Of a stretch of 64,000 bases of DNA, positions 8,447-18,290 are shown one piece after another (position 1 is the stretch's first letter; every line of letters starts with the position of its first letter). This stretch comes from Metasolibacillus fluoroglycofenilyticus (GTDB lineage Bacteria > Bacillota > Bacilli > Bacillales_A > Planococcaceae). The translations under genes and the position numbers were made by a program. The notes beneath the pieces were generated by a model. That model was not told the DNA's origin and did no database searches. It worked only from the letters and a program-made list of their open reading frames with translations. The stretch is from positions 1,643,487 through 1,707,486 of the forward strand of contig NZ_PYWK01000001.1 of the NCBI RefSeq assembly GCF_003049645.1, written 5' to 3'.

Positions 8447-10342
8447 TTAATTTCCACTAGCTTCATCAATGAAAAGATGCTGACTATCTTTATTGTTAAT
8501 CCTTGAATGCTGAATGGTCATTTCAGAAAAATGTCTTGCTTGCACATTTGCCAATTGCTTATTATTCGTTATCTTGCAGTGCTCAATAGAAGCTTTAGAA
8601 TAGTGAGAAATAGCTATATTTATTGTATTTTGGTTTAACAGCTGTGTTTGCAGCAGCTTAATCTTAGTGTGTAGCGTCGCGATAATTTGTGTGTCTTTAT
8701 GCTCTGTAATTTGACAATTTTCAATGCGAGCATCGCAAGAATCCGTAAGCGTAAGTGCATTTCGGAGCCCCTTTTCAATGGTACTATCAAGCATGACAAG
8801 TGAGCTATGATGAAGCACAATTTGTTGCAAAAGGTGCGCGGATATGATGCTACGTGTAATGTGGACGAAGCAATTATTAGCCGCTTTAATGGCTTCAAAA
8901 CGTCCATTTTTAAGCTTGGAGTCGACAATATAAATTTTTGTCGAATTATTTCCTGTAATTTGTGTATGATTTTCGTCATAAACTGTACTTTTTGTCATAT
9001 ATAATAGAGAGGAATCTGCGATATACATACCTTTACCACGAATGAATTTACTTTTATGAATAGTAATACTTGATTTTTGCGTTGCATTAATATGTGATAG
9101 GTTGTTATCTGAAAAGTGGTTATTTTCAATCATAACCGCCGCTTCTTGCTGCGCTGTTAAGCCATGGCCGTCATTTCTTATGAATTGATTGTCGAATGCA
9201 ATAAGCTCGCTATTGTCAATTGTTATGGCTGATTGAATATGACCGCTGACAACGCTACGTAGCAAAGTGCAATGTGAATGTTGCTGTGCTACGATACCTA
9301 GCTGTCCGGTGCAAAATGTACATTGTTCAACGGAAACGCTTGACCGTTCTGACAATAATAATTGGATAAGCTCGTTATGTTTAAACGCTGTACGAGAAAA
9401 ATGAGCAACAGCTTGTTTATGTAGCTCCACACCAATTTTTGAAGAACCATGTAAAGTACTCGTTTGAATGAATAATGCAGATTGGTCATTACCATAAATA
9501 TGCGCATTATAATTTTGTGAAAAATGACAATTATAAATAGCGGCCTCAGAAAACAAAGCGAGTTGTATGCCGTACTTTTGACCGTATTGGATTTTACAAT
9601 TGTCCATATGCAATACACTGCCCTGTAACCCAATTTGTGAAGCGCGATGATGTTGTATGGTTGTATTTTGTAGCTTTATTTGACAGCAATCCTTAGCATC
9701 TATAGCGCTGTTTCCACCATGCTCAATCGTACTATCATTTATAATAAGCTCACTCGTGCTTTCAATAAGTAACTGTGTACAGCGCTGTTTCGTAAAATGA
9801 CTGTGTTGAATACTCGCCTTGGCACTTTCTTTTAGTACAATTGCATGTTGCGCATCTTTAAGCTGACATGAGACAAGCTCTAGATGGGCGTTTGTTGCAG
9901 TAATATGTGTGGCAGGACATGCTGTTAAGTGACAGTGACTCAAACTCGCTTCACTGCCCTTTTTTAATAAAATAGGCGTATTTGCTAAAGTGCATTCCGT
10001 CATTTTCAACAATCCATGACAGACGATTATAGCTTCGTTAAGTGTGTCTCCTTCAAAGTAGCATTGTTGAAACAGAACAGCGCCCTCAACGATAATTTTA
10101 ATATCATGTCGAAAGGTTAACTTTTCAAAGTGAACGATAACCCCTTTAGGAATGTTTATAGTTCCTGATAGAATGGCGGTCGCATCTTTTTTTCCTTTTA
10201 AAGTTAATGACTGGTCAATCCATAGCGGCGTATTATATTGACCGGGCATTAAAATTAAACTATCGTTATGTTGTGCCTTTTTTAAAGTAGTGGATAGTGA
10301 TTTAAAAAAAGCAAATTTTGAAGCAGACACTTTATGTATCAT
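8447..10342 (-). CDS. right-handed parallel beta-helix repeat protein
   Basis: 631 residues. After about 100 residues (with LKKAQHNDSLILMPGQY, a common lead-in to pectate-lyase-like helices) the protein is a regular series of about 20 coils of 22-23 residues. Each has an alternating hydrophobic strand such as SIQHSHF, IIND STI or ITIHKSKF followed by a turn. There is no signal peptide and no membrane segment, so it is probably cytoplasmic; it is rich in His, Ser and Gln. Beta-helix proteins include polysaccharide lyases, but I see no catalytic motif, so no enzymatic function is claimed. ATG at 10342 has ATGAGG about 10 nt upstream. The gene is divergent from the DUF2785 gene. Confidence 0.8.
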   Translation of the reverse strand: MIHKVSASKFAFFKSLSTTLKKAQHNDSLILMPGQYNTPLWIDQSLTLKGKKDATAILSGTINIPKGVIVHFEKLTFRHDIKIIVEGAVLFQQCYFEGDTLNEAIIVCHGLLKMTECTLANTPILLKKGSEASLSHCHLTACPATHITATNAHLELVSCQLKDAQHAIVLKESAKASIQHSHFTKQRCTQLLIESTSELIINDSTIEHGGNSAIDAKDCCQIKLQNTTIQHHRASQIGLQGSVLHMDNCKIQYGQKYGIQLALFSEAAIYNCHFSQNYNAHIYGNDQSALFIQTSTLHGSSKIGVELHKQAVAHFSRTAFKHNELIQLLLSERSSVSVEQCTFCTGQLGIVAQQHSHCTLLRSVVSGHIQSAITIDNSELIAFDNQFIRNDGHGLTAQQEAAVMIENNHFSDNNLSHINATQKSSITIHKSKFIRGKGMYIADSSLLYMTKSTVYDENHTQITGNNSTKIYIVDSKLKNGRFEAIKAANNCFVHITRSIISAHLLQQIVLHHSSLVMLDSTIEKGLRNALTLTDSCDARIENCQITEHKDTQIIATLHTKIKLLQTQLLNQNTINIAISHYSKASIEHCKITNNKQLANVQARHFSEMTIQHSRINNKDSQHLFIDEASGN

Positions 10343-10552
10343 TGTAACGAAACCTCATTTCATCTAATTGTCTTGTCAGTATGACCAAAAATAGTAAAGA
10401 ATTTTCAAGTGAATAATGAAAAGTTTCAAGTGTGATTAGTCAAAAAACAAAAAATCTAAAAATTCTTAAAAAACAAACTTTTATTTGATTAATGCTATGA
10501 AAATAATTGGGCATCTATTACAATAGAAGTAGATATACACGGAGGCGCAAGT

Positions 10553-11383
10553 ATGACAACGATTTACGAACCATTGCTGCAAATGGATTACGAGCAAAGA
10601 AAACAATATATGCAACAGCATAGTGAGAAAGTATTAAGCGAGTTATTGCAGCATATAGGCTATGCAAATGAAGAGCATCACGATAAAATCGTGTATCGGC
10701 TTTTTGGGGAGCTGTTAACCGAGCGACTTTGGTCGAAAGAACAGCTAGTGAGGACGGCACTTATATTGCCAACAAATGATTATTTATTTAAAAACATGAC
10801 AAATAGCGATCAGGAGAGCGTTTTTACACGTTCATTTTCAGCACTTTGGCTCGTTTATTTATTATATTTTGATCGCGAGCGTTCATTTTTAACAAAAGAG
10901 GAAGCGCAGTTTGTTATGGTGGAAGCGAGCCGTTATTTAGAGCAGGAGCAAGATGTTCGAGGCTTTGTCCAAGGCAAGGGCTGGGCACATAGCGTGGCGC
11001 ATGGCGCTGATTTACTTGCTACGATGCTGACACACCCACATTTTCCACCTCATTTAGTTCCTGTAATTTTACAAGGGATTAAGGCAACATTTTGGAAAGG
11101 GACAGCTTTTCTTGATGATGAGGAAGAGCGCCTAGCGCAAGTTTTTGAGCAATTAATCACAACTGATTTTCCAGAAGAAGTATGTATTGAATGGGTGGAA
11201 CAAGTATTTGATAAATTAGCTTTTCAACGTAATAACGAAGGCTATACTGCACAGTTTTTCCATGCAAGAACAAATATTTTACGCTTTATGCGTACATTGT
11301 ACTTCACATTGAAATTTTCGCATAAAATGCCCCAATTACAAGGCGTTGTCTCAATTTTCATCGGTAAGTGGACGAAATTGTGA
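10553..11383 (+). CDS. DUF2785 family protein
   Basis: 276 residues. The segment VRGFVQGKGWAHSVAHGADLL near the middle is the hallmark of the DUF2785 family, found in Bacillales and of unknown function. The protein appears all-helical and soluble. ATG at 10553 follows GGAGGCGCAAGT, a strong ribosome site. The next gene begins 42 nt downstream on the same strand and may be co-transcribed. Confidence 0.85.
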   Translation: MTTIYEPLLQMDYEQRKQYMQQHSEKVLSELLQHIGYANEEHHDKIVYRLFGELLTERLWSKEQLVRTALILPTNDYLFKNMTNSDQESVFTRSFSALWLVYLLYFDRERSFLTKEEAQFVMVEASRYLEQEQDVRGFVQGKGWAHSVAHGADLLATMLTHPHFPPHLVPVILQGIKATFWKGTAFLDDEEERLAQVFEQLITTDFPEEVCIEWVEQVFDKLAFQRNNEGYTAQFFHARTNILRFMRTLYFTLKFSHKMPQLQGVVSIFIGKWTKL

Positions 11384-11425
11384 TGCAAAAGAAAAGCATA
11401 TTTCGAAAGAGAAAGGGTGTGCCAA

Positions 11426-12055
11426 ATGAAACGTAATTCTATTCAAAATTATCATACAATTTTTTCAATCGAAGAAGGACAAATCGATGAGTTTTTTCAA
11501 GTATATGATACCTTTCAATATTTATTACCATTAATAGAACATCAGCCTACAGAAAATGTGGAATGGCGCATGGTGTTCAGTAATTGGCTATTTCTCTCTA
11601 CTGAAAATACAGAGCTGCGTATTTGCCCTTCAAAAAGCAATATCTATCATCCAACAAGTGCGCTATTCAGGGAGCTACTGAAACGTCCGCTAATGCAAAA
11701 TTGCAAGGAGGAAGTAATGCATAGCGAACAGTATACGTATATTGCCGCAATTACAATAGCGATGGAAGTACTAAACTGGTACAAGCAAAGCCTTCATATT
11801 AAAAAAGATGAATTTCAAATGATTTCAATGTTGCTGACGAACTGTACTGCAGGTATACAAAAGGGACAAGAGTATATGCTATTAAAAATGTCCTCAGATT
11901 TAGTGGAGCAAATGACGAATGGCTCAAATTTATCATTGGAGCTTGACTACTGTTTAATGAATGCAATGCAAAAAGCTAAAAAATTGTATGAGCTGTTTTA
12001 TGAGCAAGAAGAAATATACTATTGCAAAGAGCTGTATTATAGCAAGCTTTGCTAA
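11426..12055 (+). CDS. unknown protein
   Basis: 209 residues, family not recognised. It appears mixed alpha/beta at the N terminus and helical towards the C terminus, with no signal peptide, membrane segment or metal motif. The ATG at 11426 is preferred over the in-frame GTG at 11417 because AAAGGGTG lies just upstream of it. The close spacing to the DUF2785 gene suggests a shared transcript. Confidence 0.65.
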   Translation: MKRNSIQNYHTIFSIEEGQIDEFFQVYDTFQYLLPLIEHQPTENVEWRMVFSNWLFLSTENTELRICPSKSNIYHPTSALFRELLKRPLMQNCKEEVMHSEQYTYIAAITIAMEVLNWYKQSLHIKKDEFQMISMLLTNCTAGIQKGQEYMLLKMSSDLVEQMTNGSNLSLELDYCLMNAMQKAKKLYELFYEQEEIYYCKELYYSKLC

Positions 12056-12570
12056 TGCCGGTATTACTTTCTAATGGGGGCTCTAAAATAGTAAACTAGC
12101 GCAAGTATGTTGATTATGTGAAGCTTGCCCATTTATTGGCATGTTTTAATAGGGAGAATATTTTTTATTAGGCAAATGCTCGTTGATGGCAGTGAAGGAG
12201 GCGACTCCATTGGGATTAAAGGTAGGGAGGCTAAGGTCGCCATGTCCTGTGGCAACGCCTACTTAACCAACATCGTATAGGCTTCAAACTGAGAATCCAT
12301 TTATTTCGGCGTTCAGCGAAATAAATTAGTTGAGGCTGCACCCCAAGGAAAGCATTCTCCGTAACGGAAATCAATAAATTTTAGGTGTTCTTTTTAAAAT
12401 AAAGGATAATCAATACACTTGACGCTATTGCATAGGGTCATAAAAAAAACTTATCGCAAAACATAATATTAATGTATTTTACTTATGTATAAAAATAAGT
12501 TATTATAAGAACTGGAGAAAAGAAGCTTTATAAATATCTTTTCAAATAAGAAAATATAGGGGGAACAACA
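12056..12570. repeat. intergenic region with long dispersed-repeat-like sequence (about 12181-12405)
   Basis: 515 bp without a gene. Its 12190-12400 part, more GC-rich than its surroundings, has segments (GAAGGAGGCGACTCC, CCCCAAGGAAAGC, GTAACGGAAATCAA) that resemble the ~150-bp intergenic repeat common in Bacillaceae genomes, here diverged. That family link is from memory and not tested. Internal inverted parts such as ATTTATTTCG...CGAAATAAAT (12300-12326) can form a hairpin. Nothing coding is supported. Confidence 0.5.
12481..12500. promoter_or_regulatory. inverted repeat upstream of aconitase, possible CcpC-type operator
   Basis: ACTTAT-N8-ATAAGT lies about 70 bp before the aconitase start, next to TTATTATAAG. 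Bacillus aconitase genes are controlled by the citrate-responsive regulator CcpC at ATAA/TTAT dyads, so this is a candidate operator. The spacing differs from the consensus I remember, so support is limited. Confidence 0.35.
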
Positions 12571-15276
12571 ATGGCACAAGAGAATTTACACAACAGCCGC
12601 GCTTCGTTCGAAGTAAATGGTAAAACATATAATTACTACCGTTTATCTGCAATTGAAGAAGCGGGTATTGCAAACGTTTCACGCCTACCTTATTCAATTA
12701 AAGTATTATTAGAATCTGTTTTACGTCAATATGACAACTATGTAATCAAAGAAGAGCATGTTAATGAGTTAGCAAAATGGGGCAAAGATGTTAATACGGA
12801 AGCTGAAGTTCCATTCAAGCCATCGCGTGTAGTTTTACAGGACTTCACTGGTGTACCAGTAGTTGTTGACCTTGCATCATTGCGTTCAGCAATGAAAGAA
12901 ATGGGCGGTGACCCTGCAAAGATTAACCCTGCAATTCCAGTTGATCTTGTAATCGACCACTCTGTACAAGTTGACAAATACGGAAATGCTAACGCTTTAA
13001 AAGCGAATATGGACTTAGAATTCGAGCGTAACGCTGAGCGTTATAACTTCTTGAAATGGGCACAAACTGCCTATGACAACTTCCGTGCTGTACCACCAGC
13101 AACAGGGATTGTTCACCAAGTAAACTTAGAATACTTAGCACCAGTTGTACACGTAAAAGAAAATACAGATGGTACATTTGAAACTTACCCAGACTCAGTA
13201 GTAGGTACTGACTCTCATACAACAATGATTAACGGTCTTGGCGTTCTTGGATGGGGTGTTGGTGGTATCGAGGCAGAAGCAGGTATGCTAGGCCAACCTT
13301 CATACTTCCCAATTCCAGAAGTTATTGGTGTGAAATTAATTGGTGAATTACCAAACGGTGCAACAGCAACTGACTTAGCATTAAAAGTAACACAAGTCTT
13401 ACGTCAACGTGGCGTTGTAGGTAAATTTGTAGAATTCTTCGGTTCAGGTATTACAAAATTACCATTAGCTGACCGTGCAACAATTTCAAACATGGCGCCA
13501 GAATACGGTGCAACATGTGGATTCTTCGCAATTGATGAAGAATCATTAAACTATATGCGTTTAACTGGTCGTGATGAAGAGCATATCGCTGTAGTTGAAG
13601 CTTACTTAAAAGCAAACGATATGTGGTTCAACCCTGAGCTTGACCCAGTTTACACAGATGTAATTGAGTTAAACTTGGCGGACATCGAACCAAACTTATC
13701 AGGTCCAAAACGTCCACAAGACTTAATTCCTTTATCAAAAATGAAGGAAACTTACCGTAGCTCTGTAGTAGCACCACAAGGTACTCAAGGCTTCGGCTTA
13801 ACTGAAGATGAGTTTGCTAAAACTTCTGTAGCGAAATTTGCAGAAGGTGATGTTGAAATTCCAACAGGTGCGGTAGCAATCGCAGCTATTACATCTTGTA
13901 CAAATACATCTAACCCATACGTTTTAATCGCAGCTGGTTTAGTAGCGAAAAAAGCAGTAGAGCGCGGTATCAAACCTGCAAAATGGGTTAAAACATCTTT
14001 AGCACCAGGTTCTAAAGTAGTAACAGGCTATTTAGAAGCATCTGGCTTACAAAAATACTTTGACGAAATCGGCTTTAACACAGTTGGATACGGCTGTACA
14101 ACATGTATCGGTAACTCAGGTCCATTATTACCTGAAATTGAAGATGCAATTAAAGATAATGACTTATTTGTTACTTCTGTACTTTCTGGTAACCGTAACT
14201 TTGAAGGACGCGTTCACCCATTAGTAAAAGCAAACTTCTTAGCTTCACCACCATTAGTAGTAGCTTATGCATTAGCTGGTACAGTTGATATCGACTTACA
14301 AAAAGATGCAATCGCAAAAGATAAAGATGGCAACGATGTATTCTTCGCAGATATTTGGCCATCAACTGAAGAAGTAAATGCAGTATTAGGCGAAGTTGTA
14401 ACACGTGAGCTATTCCAAAAAGAATACGAAACTGTGTTTACAGCGAACGAAGCTTGGAATGCAATTGAAACTTCTACTGAATCATTATATACATTTGATG
14501 AAAAATCAACTTATATCCAAAACCCACCATTCTTCACGGGTCTATCAAAAGAACCTGGTGCAATCCAAGGTCTTAATGACTTACGTGTAATGGCGAAATT
14601 TGGCGATTCAATTACGACTGACCATATTTCTCCAGCTGGTGCAATCGGTAAAGATACACCTGCAGGTAAATATTTAATCGAAAATGGTGTGGCAATTCGC
14701 GACTTCAACTCTTACGGTTCTCGTCGTGGTAACCATGAAGTAATGATGCGCGGTACATTCGCGAACATCCGTATTCGCAACCAAATCGCTCCAGGTACAG
14801 AAGGTGGTTTCACTACGTACTGGCCAACAGGTGAAGTAGAGTACATTTATGATGCATGTATGAAATACCAAGAGCAAGGCACTGGCTTAGTGGTTCTTGC
14901 TGGTAACGACTACGGTATGGGCTCTTCTCGTGACTGGGCAGCGAAAGGTACATTCCTACTTGGTATTAAAACAGTTATCGCACAAAGCTATGAGCGTATT
15001 CACCGTTCTAACTTAGTAATGATGGGTGTGTTACCATTACAATTCTTAAATGGTGATTCTGCTGATTCATTAGGCTTAACTGGTGAAGAAACAATTTCTG
15101 TAAACATTACAGATGCAGTGAAGCCACGTGATATTTTAACAGTTACAGCTACATCTCCAGATGGTACTGTTAAAACATTCGATGCATTAGCTCGCTTCGA
15201 CTCAGAAGTAGAAGTAGATTACTACCGTCATGGTGGTATCCTACAAATGGTACTACGCGCAAAAGCAGCTGAGTAA
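12571..15276 (+). CDS. acnA: aconitate hydratase (aconitase A)
   Basis: 901 residues, the usual length of AcnA/CitB. It isomerises citrate to isocitrate in the TCA cycle using a 4Fe-4S cluster. The cluster ligands are visible as Cys443 (TSCTNTSNP) and Cys509/Cys512 ([11 protein letters not shown]). The swivel-domain signature [10 protein letters not shown] appears near the C terminus. ATG at 12571 follows AGGGGGAACAAC. Apo-aconitases of this family also bind RNA as iron sensors, which is family knowledge only. The gene is monocistronic, with its own terminator. Confidence 0.98.
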   Translation: MAQENLHNSRASFEVNGKTYNYYRLSAIEEAGIANVSRLPYSIKVLLESVLRQYDNYVIKEEHVNELAKWGKDVNTEAEVPFKPSRVVLQDFTGVPVVVDLASLRSAMKEMGGDPAKINPAIPVDLVIDHSVQVDKYGNANALKANMDLEFERNAERYNFLKWAQTAYDNFRAVPPATGIVHQVNLEYLAPVVHVKENTDGTFETYPDSVVGTDSHTTMINGLGVLGWGVGGIEAEAGMLGQPSYFPIPEVIGVKLIGELPNGATATDLALKVTQVLRQRGVVGKFVEFFGSGITKLPLADRATISNMAPEYGATCGFFAIDEESLNYMRLTGRDEEHIAVVEAYLKANDMWFNPELDPVYTDVIELNLADIEPNLSGPKRPQDLIPLSKMKETYRSSVVAPQGTQGFGLTEDEFAKTSVAKFAEGDVEIPTGAVAIAAITSCTNTSNPYVLIAAGLVAKKAVERGIKPAKWVKTSLAPGSKVVTGYLEASGLQKYFDEIGFNTVGYGCTTCIGNSGPLLPEIEDAIKDNDLFVTSVLSGNRNFEGRVHPLVKANFLASPPLVVAYALAGTVDIDLQKDAIAKDKDGNDVFFADIWPSTEEVNAVLGEVVTRELFQKEYETVFTANEAWNAIETSTESLYTFDEKSTYIQNPPFFTGLSKEPGAIQGLNDLRVMAKFGDSITTDHISPAGAIGKDTPAGKYLIENGVAIRDFNSYGSRRGNHEVMMRGTFANIRIRNQIAPGTEGGFTTYWPTGEVEYIYDACMKYQEQGTGLVVLAGNDYGMGSSRDWAAKGTFLLGIKTVIAQSYERIHRSNLVMMGVLPLQFLNGDSADSLGLTGEETISVNITDAVKPRDILTVTATSPDGTVKTFDALARFDSEVEVDYYRHGGILQMVLRAKAAE

Positions 15277-15295
15277 TAAAATGAAACATTAAGAA

Positions 15296-15340
15296 AGCTG
15301 TCTGAAATGCATGCGAAAGCACTGCTTTTCAGACAGCTTT
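15296..15340 (+). terminator. terminator after acnA (TGTCTGAAA hairpin family)
   Basis: AAGCTGTCTGAAA...TTTTCAGACAGCTT forms the stem with the loop region TGCATGCGAAAGCACTGC, followed by TTATG. Loop and stem resemble the hairpins after the nucleotidase and chemoreceptor genes. Confidence 0.85.
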
Positions 15341-15515
15341 TATGATTTTATAAAAATGCCTCCTAGTTAAAGAGGGAGCATATAACGTTTTCGATTGTGT
15401 GTGGGAAAAAATCAATTGTGCTTTGATTATTTTTATAAAGTTTTATGTTAAAATAAATAGGATGAATTAGTGCTTTTTTGCAAATAAAACTAAAAAGATT
15501 TAAGGAGGGACTGTT

Positions 15516-16052
15516 ATAATTTATTGGTTTCGGCACTTACCACAAACAGATATGAATTTTTCAGATTGGACTCCGTTCATACAAAATAATTGGTATCGTA
15601 AACATTATATGAAGTTTGTATATCTACTTCAGCTCATCATTTTTCTAATACCTTTTTTCTTCGAAACAGGTTTCACTCAGATTAATATTTTTACTCTCAT
15701 TATAATCGGTATTTTTGTCTTCATCATTCACGAATGTCTTCATATTATTACAATAAACAAAAAGGGCGATATTAGTTTAACTTTTAGTGGGATATTTTTT
15801 TGGCTCAATACAAACGCAATTCTATCCAAAACGAGGTTTTGGCTCTTTATGAGTTTGCCTTTTATTGTATTAACAGTAATTCCAGCCATTATGTCATTAT
15901 ATGTCCCAAGTAATATCAAATCAATCGTATTATTTGTAAGCTGGATAAACGCATGGATTTCCTCCTCAGATATAATTAATTCTTTTTTGATTACAATTAA
16001 GCCGAAAAACGCTATTTTTTGCAGAGGCTATTATCGAGTTAAAGAGTATTAA
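15516..16052 (+). CDS. membrane protein with HExxH motif, DUF3267-like
   Basis: Membrane protein with about four hydrophobic segments. One contains His-Glu-Cys-Leu-His (HExxH, residues 60-64 counted from the ATG at 15552), as in the DUF3267 putative zincin family; a later SSSDIINSF stretch fits the conserved C-terminal Asp region. The ATG at 15552 has no ribosome site. A strong AAGGAGGG at 15502-15509 instead points to an upstream in-frame start at ATA 15516 (7-nt spacing) or ATT 15519. This would add a natural-looking N terminus, YWFRHLPQTD. So either a rare start codon is used or the start is mutated. The family and the membrane location are reasonably supported; activity is not. Confidence 0.65.
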   Translation: MIYWFRHLPQTDMNFSDWTPFIQNNWYRKHYMKFVYLLQLIIFLIPFFFETGFTQINIFTLIIIGIFVFIIHECLHIITINKKGDISLTFSGIFFWLNTNAILSKTRFWLFMSLPFIVLTVIPAIMSLYVPSNIKSIVLFVSWINAWISSSDIINSFLITIKPKNAIFCRGYYRVKEY

Positions 16053-16218
16053 AATCGTTACATAAATATAAACCCATGAAACAAAAAAATAAAAACCTTA
16101 AACCTATCCATATATTAAGACAGGCTTGAAGTTTCTTAATTAAGCTAATCTGCTAACTCAGTTAAAGAAGGGCTTTAAACAGTATATTTTTATAAAATTA
16201 TATTTCTGATTAATAGTT

Positions 16219-16426
16219 GGAGCTGTCCAAAAAGCCGTGCATAGCCGGCATTTTGGACAGTAGCGATGATGGTTCACAAAATGTTGATTCATATAAACAG
16301 AAAACACCTCTTTTAAAAATGGGATGAACATTGGCTTTAGCAGTGTTATCTTTCAGTAAAAGGGAAGCGATGAAAACATTGATTTCAATGCGGCGGCAAA
16401 ACAAAATGGACTTTTCGGACACCTCC
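16219..16426 (-). repeat. MITE-like dispersed repeat, copy B (inverted)
   Basis: 208 bp, the best preserved copy. Both ends begin GGAG: GGAGCTGTCCAAAAAGCC at one end and, on the other strand, GGAGGTGTCCGAAAAGTCC. A perfect hairpin near one end pairs CTGTCCAAAA with TTTTGGACAG. GTT precedes and follows the element, a possible 3-bp target duplication, but this is too short to be decisive. It lies in the gap between the HExxH protein and the first SLH gene. Confidence 0.85.
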
Positions 16427-16795
16427 GTTTCAAGGCATCAGCTATGAATGGATACACTTTCTCACTAAATCAAATTCTGTCGAAACGAGCCATAATTTTA
16501 AGAAATTTGTCGAAATTGTAAAAAACAATTCCAAACTTCTGGATTTATGCACAATATTTATGTAAAATGAAAGTTATACGATTTAATTAATAAATAGCTT
16601 TGTACAGTGAAATTGTACTACTAAGTACATATGAAACACCTTCATCTAATAATTTAATAGATGAAAGCTTATTTTGTTTCTTATTCAGTAGCCGTGTCAA
16701 ACAGCTACTAAATTAAGATATAGACTTTGGCGACTTTATGTATAATCTATGTAAGGTTAGCTAAGGTAGAATTGATTTGAGGAGGATATATTAGA
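16427..16795 (+). promoter_or_regulatory. leader and promoter region of the first SLH gene
   Basis: 369 bp without a gene. A perfect -10 box TATAAT lies at 16741-16746; the best -35 (TAGACT, 16721-16726) has only 14-bp spacing, so the promoter is only partly supported. Upstream, TTCATCTA...TAGATGAA (16641-16666) forms a hairpin. Most of the rest is AT-rich with no other clear signal. Confidence 0.45.
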
Positions 16796-18154
16796 ATGAA
16801 AAAGAAGTTTTACACAGTAGCGGTTGCTTCATTAGCAGCGACAGCAGTGGCAGTAGCACCAGCTTCAGCAGCGGGGTCTTTTACAGATGTTGCTAAAGAT
16901 AATGCACATTTCGAGGCGATTACAGCATTGCAAACGGCTGGAGTTATTAGCGGTTATCCAGACGGTACATTCAAACCAGCACAGGACGTGACACGTGGAC
17001 AAGCAGCAAAAATGCTTGCTGGAGCACTTGGTCTTGATACAAAAAATGTAGAAAACCCTAACTTTGCAGATATTCCAGTATCACATCAATACTACGGTCC
17101 TATCGCAGCATTAGCAGCGCTTGGTGGTATCGAATATTATGAAGATAATACAGTAGAGCCGAATGAAGCGATTACACGTGAAGAATTTGTGTTTATGTTA
17201 GCAGCAGGGCTTGGTGTTGATGCAGAGGACGAAATTGAAAATGCAGAAAACACAATTACACGTGGTGAAGTTGCAACATTGATTTATGAAGTGTTAAGCC
17301 ATGACGTAGATGAAGAAGAGCAAACAACGACTGAAGATACAGCTACTGTTGAGCAAACAACGGCTGATACAGCGCTACTAGAAACTGTTTTCACAAAAGC
17401 GATTGAGAAACAACAAGCTACAACTAGCATGAAAGCAACAATGACAATGACACAATCGATGGATATTCAAGAAGGTGAAGAACGAGTAAAAGTCGATGCT
17501 ACTGGAAAAATGAATATGTCAATTGTTAACAAACCTATGCAGTTCTTCGTTGAAGGAACGATGTCTATGGTTGAGCCAACAACAGGTGAAACAATTGATA
17601 TGCCATTAAAGATGTACATGACTGAAAAAGATGGCATGTATATGTATGAAGGCATGACAGGAACTTGGATTAAATATCCATCTGACATGTTTGAAGAAAT
17701 CTTGGCACAAGCTGGTACGCAAATCAATGCTGCTGAGCAATTAGAAATGTTACAACAATTTGCAACTGATTTCACAATTAAAGAAGCTGATGATTACTAT
17801 GTTTTATCATTAACAGGTACTGGTGATAAGTTTACTGAGCTAGTTCAAGAGCAAATGTCAGCAATGAACTTAGGGCTAGATGAGGAAGTACTGGCTGAAA
17901 TGCAAAACTTAAAGTTCGATAAATTCTCTTATGAAATCAAAATTAATAAAGAAACTTTTGATATTGAAGAAATGGTAATGGACTTCGGTATCGGCATGAA
18001 TATTGAAGGTGTTGTAATGAATATTAAAAACAAATCAACAATGAAATATTCAGATTTCAATGCAGTAACAACAATTACAATTCCTAGTGAAGCATTAGAA
18101 AATGCAAAGTCATTGGATGAATTAGATTTATCTGCGGTTGAAGAAGCAGAATAA
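16796..18154 (+). CDS. SLH-domain exported protein with DUF6612-like C-terminal domain
   Basis: 452 residues. It begins with a signal peptide (MKKK, hydrophobic core, cleavage near ASA-A at 25-26). Two SLH repeats follow (about 28-80 and 88-140, with SGYPDGTFKPAQDVTRGQAAKM typical), and then only a short third one containing the ITRGEVATLIYEVL motif. SLH domains hold proteins on pyruvylated cell-wall polymer. The remaining 270 residues are rich in Met and Thr and resemble the lipoprotein-like DUF6612 fold (function unknown). ATG at 16796 follows GAGGAGGATATATTAGA. It is the first of three consecutive SLH genes. Confidence 0.85.
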   Translation: MKKKFYTVAVASLAATAVAVAPASAAGSFTDVAKDNAHFEAITALQTAGVISGYPDGTFKPAQDVTRGQAAKMLAGALGLDTKNVENPNFADIPVSHQYYGPIAALAALGGIEYYEDNTVEPNEAITREEFVFMLAAGLGVDAEDEIENAENTITRGEVATLIYEVLSHDVDEEEQTTTEDTATVEQTTADTALLETVFTKAIEKQQATTSMKATMTMTQSMDIQEGEERVKVDATGKMNMSIVNKPMQFFVEGTMSMVEPTTGETIDMPLKMYMTEKDGMYMYEGMTGTWIKYPSDMFEEILAQAGTQINAAEQLEMLQQFATDFTIKEADDYYVLSLTGTGDKFTELVQEQMSAMNLGLDEEVLAEMQNLKFDKFSYEIKINKETFDIEEMVMDFGIGMNIEGVVMNIKNKSTMKYSDFNAVTTITIPSEALENAKSLDELDLSAVEEAE

Positions 18155-18161
18155 TACATCT

Positions 18162-18197
18162 AAAAGAAGCGTAGGAGATTTCCTATGCTTCTTTTTT
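18162..18197 (+). terminator. terminator after the first SLH gene
   Basis: AAAAGAAGCGTAGGA pairs with TCCTATGCTTCTTTT and runs into TTTT. Strong stem with a short loop. Confidence 0.85.
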
Positions 18198-18290
18198 ACG
18201 TTGTCATTTCTCCTCTATAAATATTAAAATAAAGAAGTCACAGTCCACTATTTTGACAAAAAATCTTAATTATTGTAAGGAGTGTTTTCT

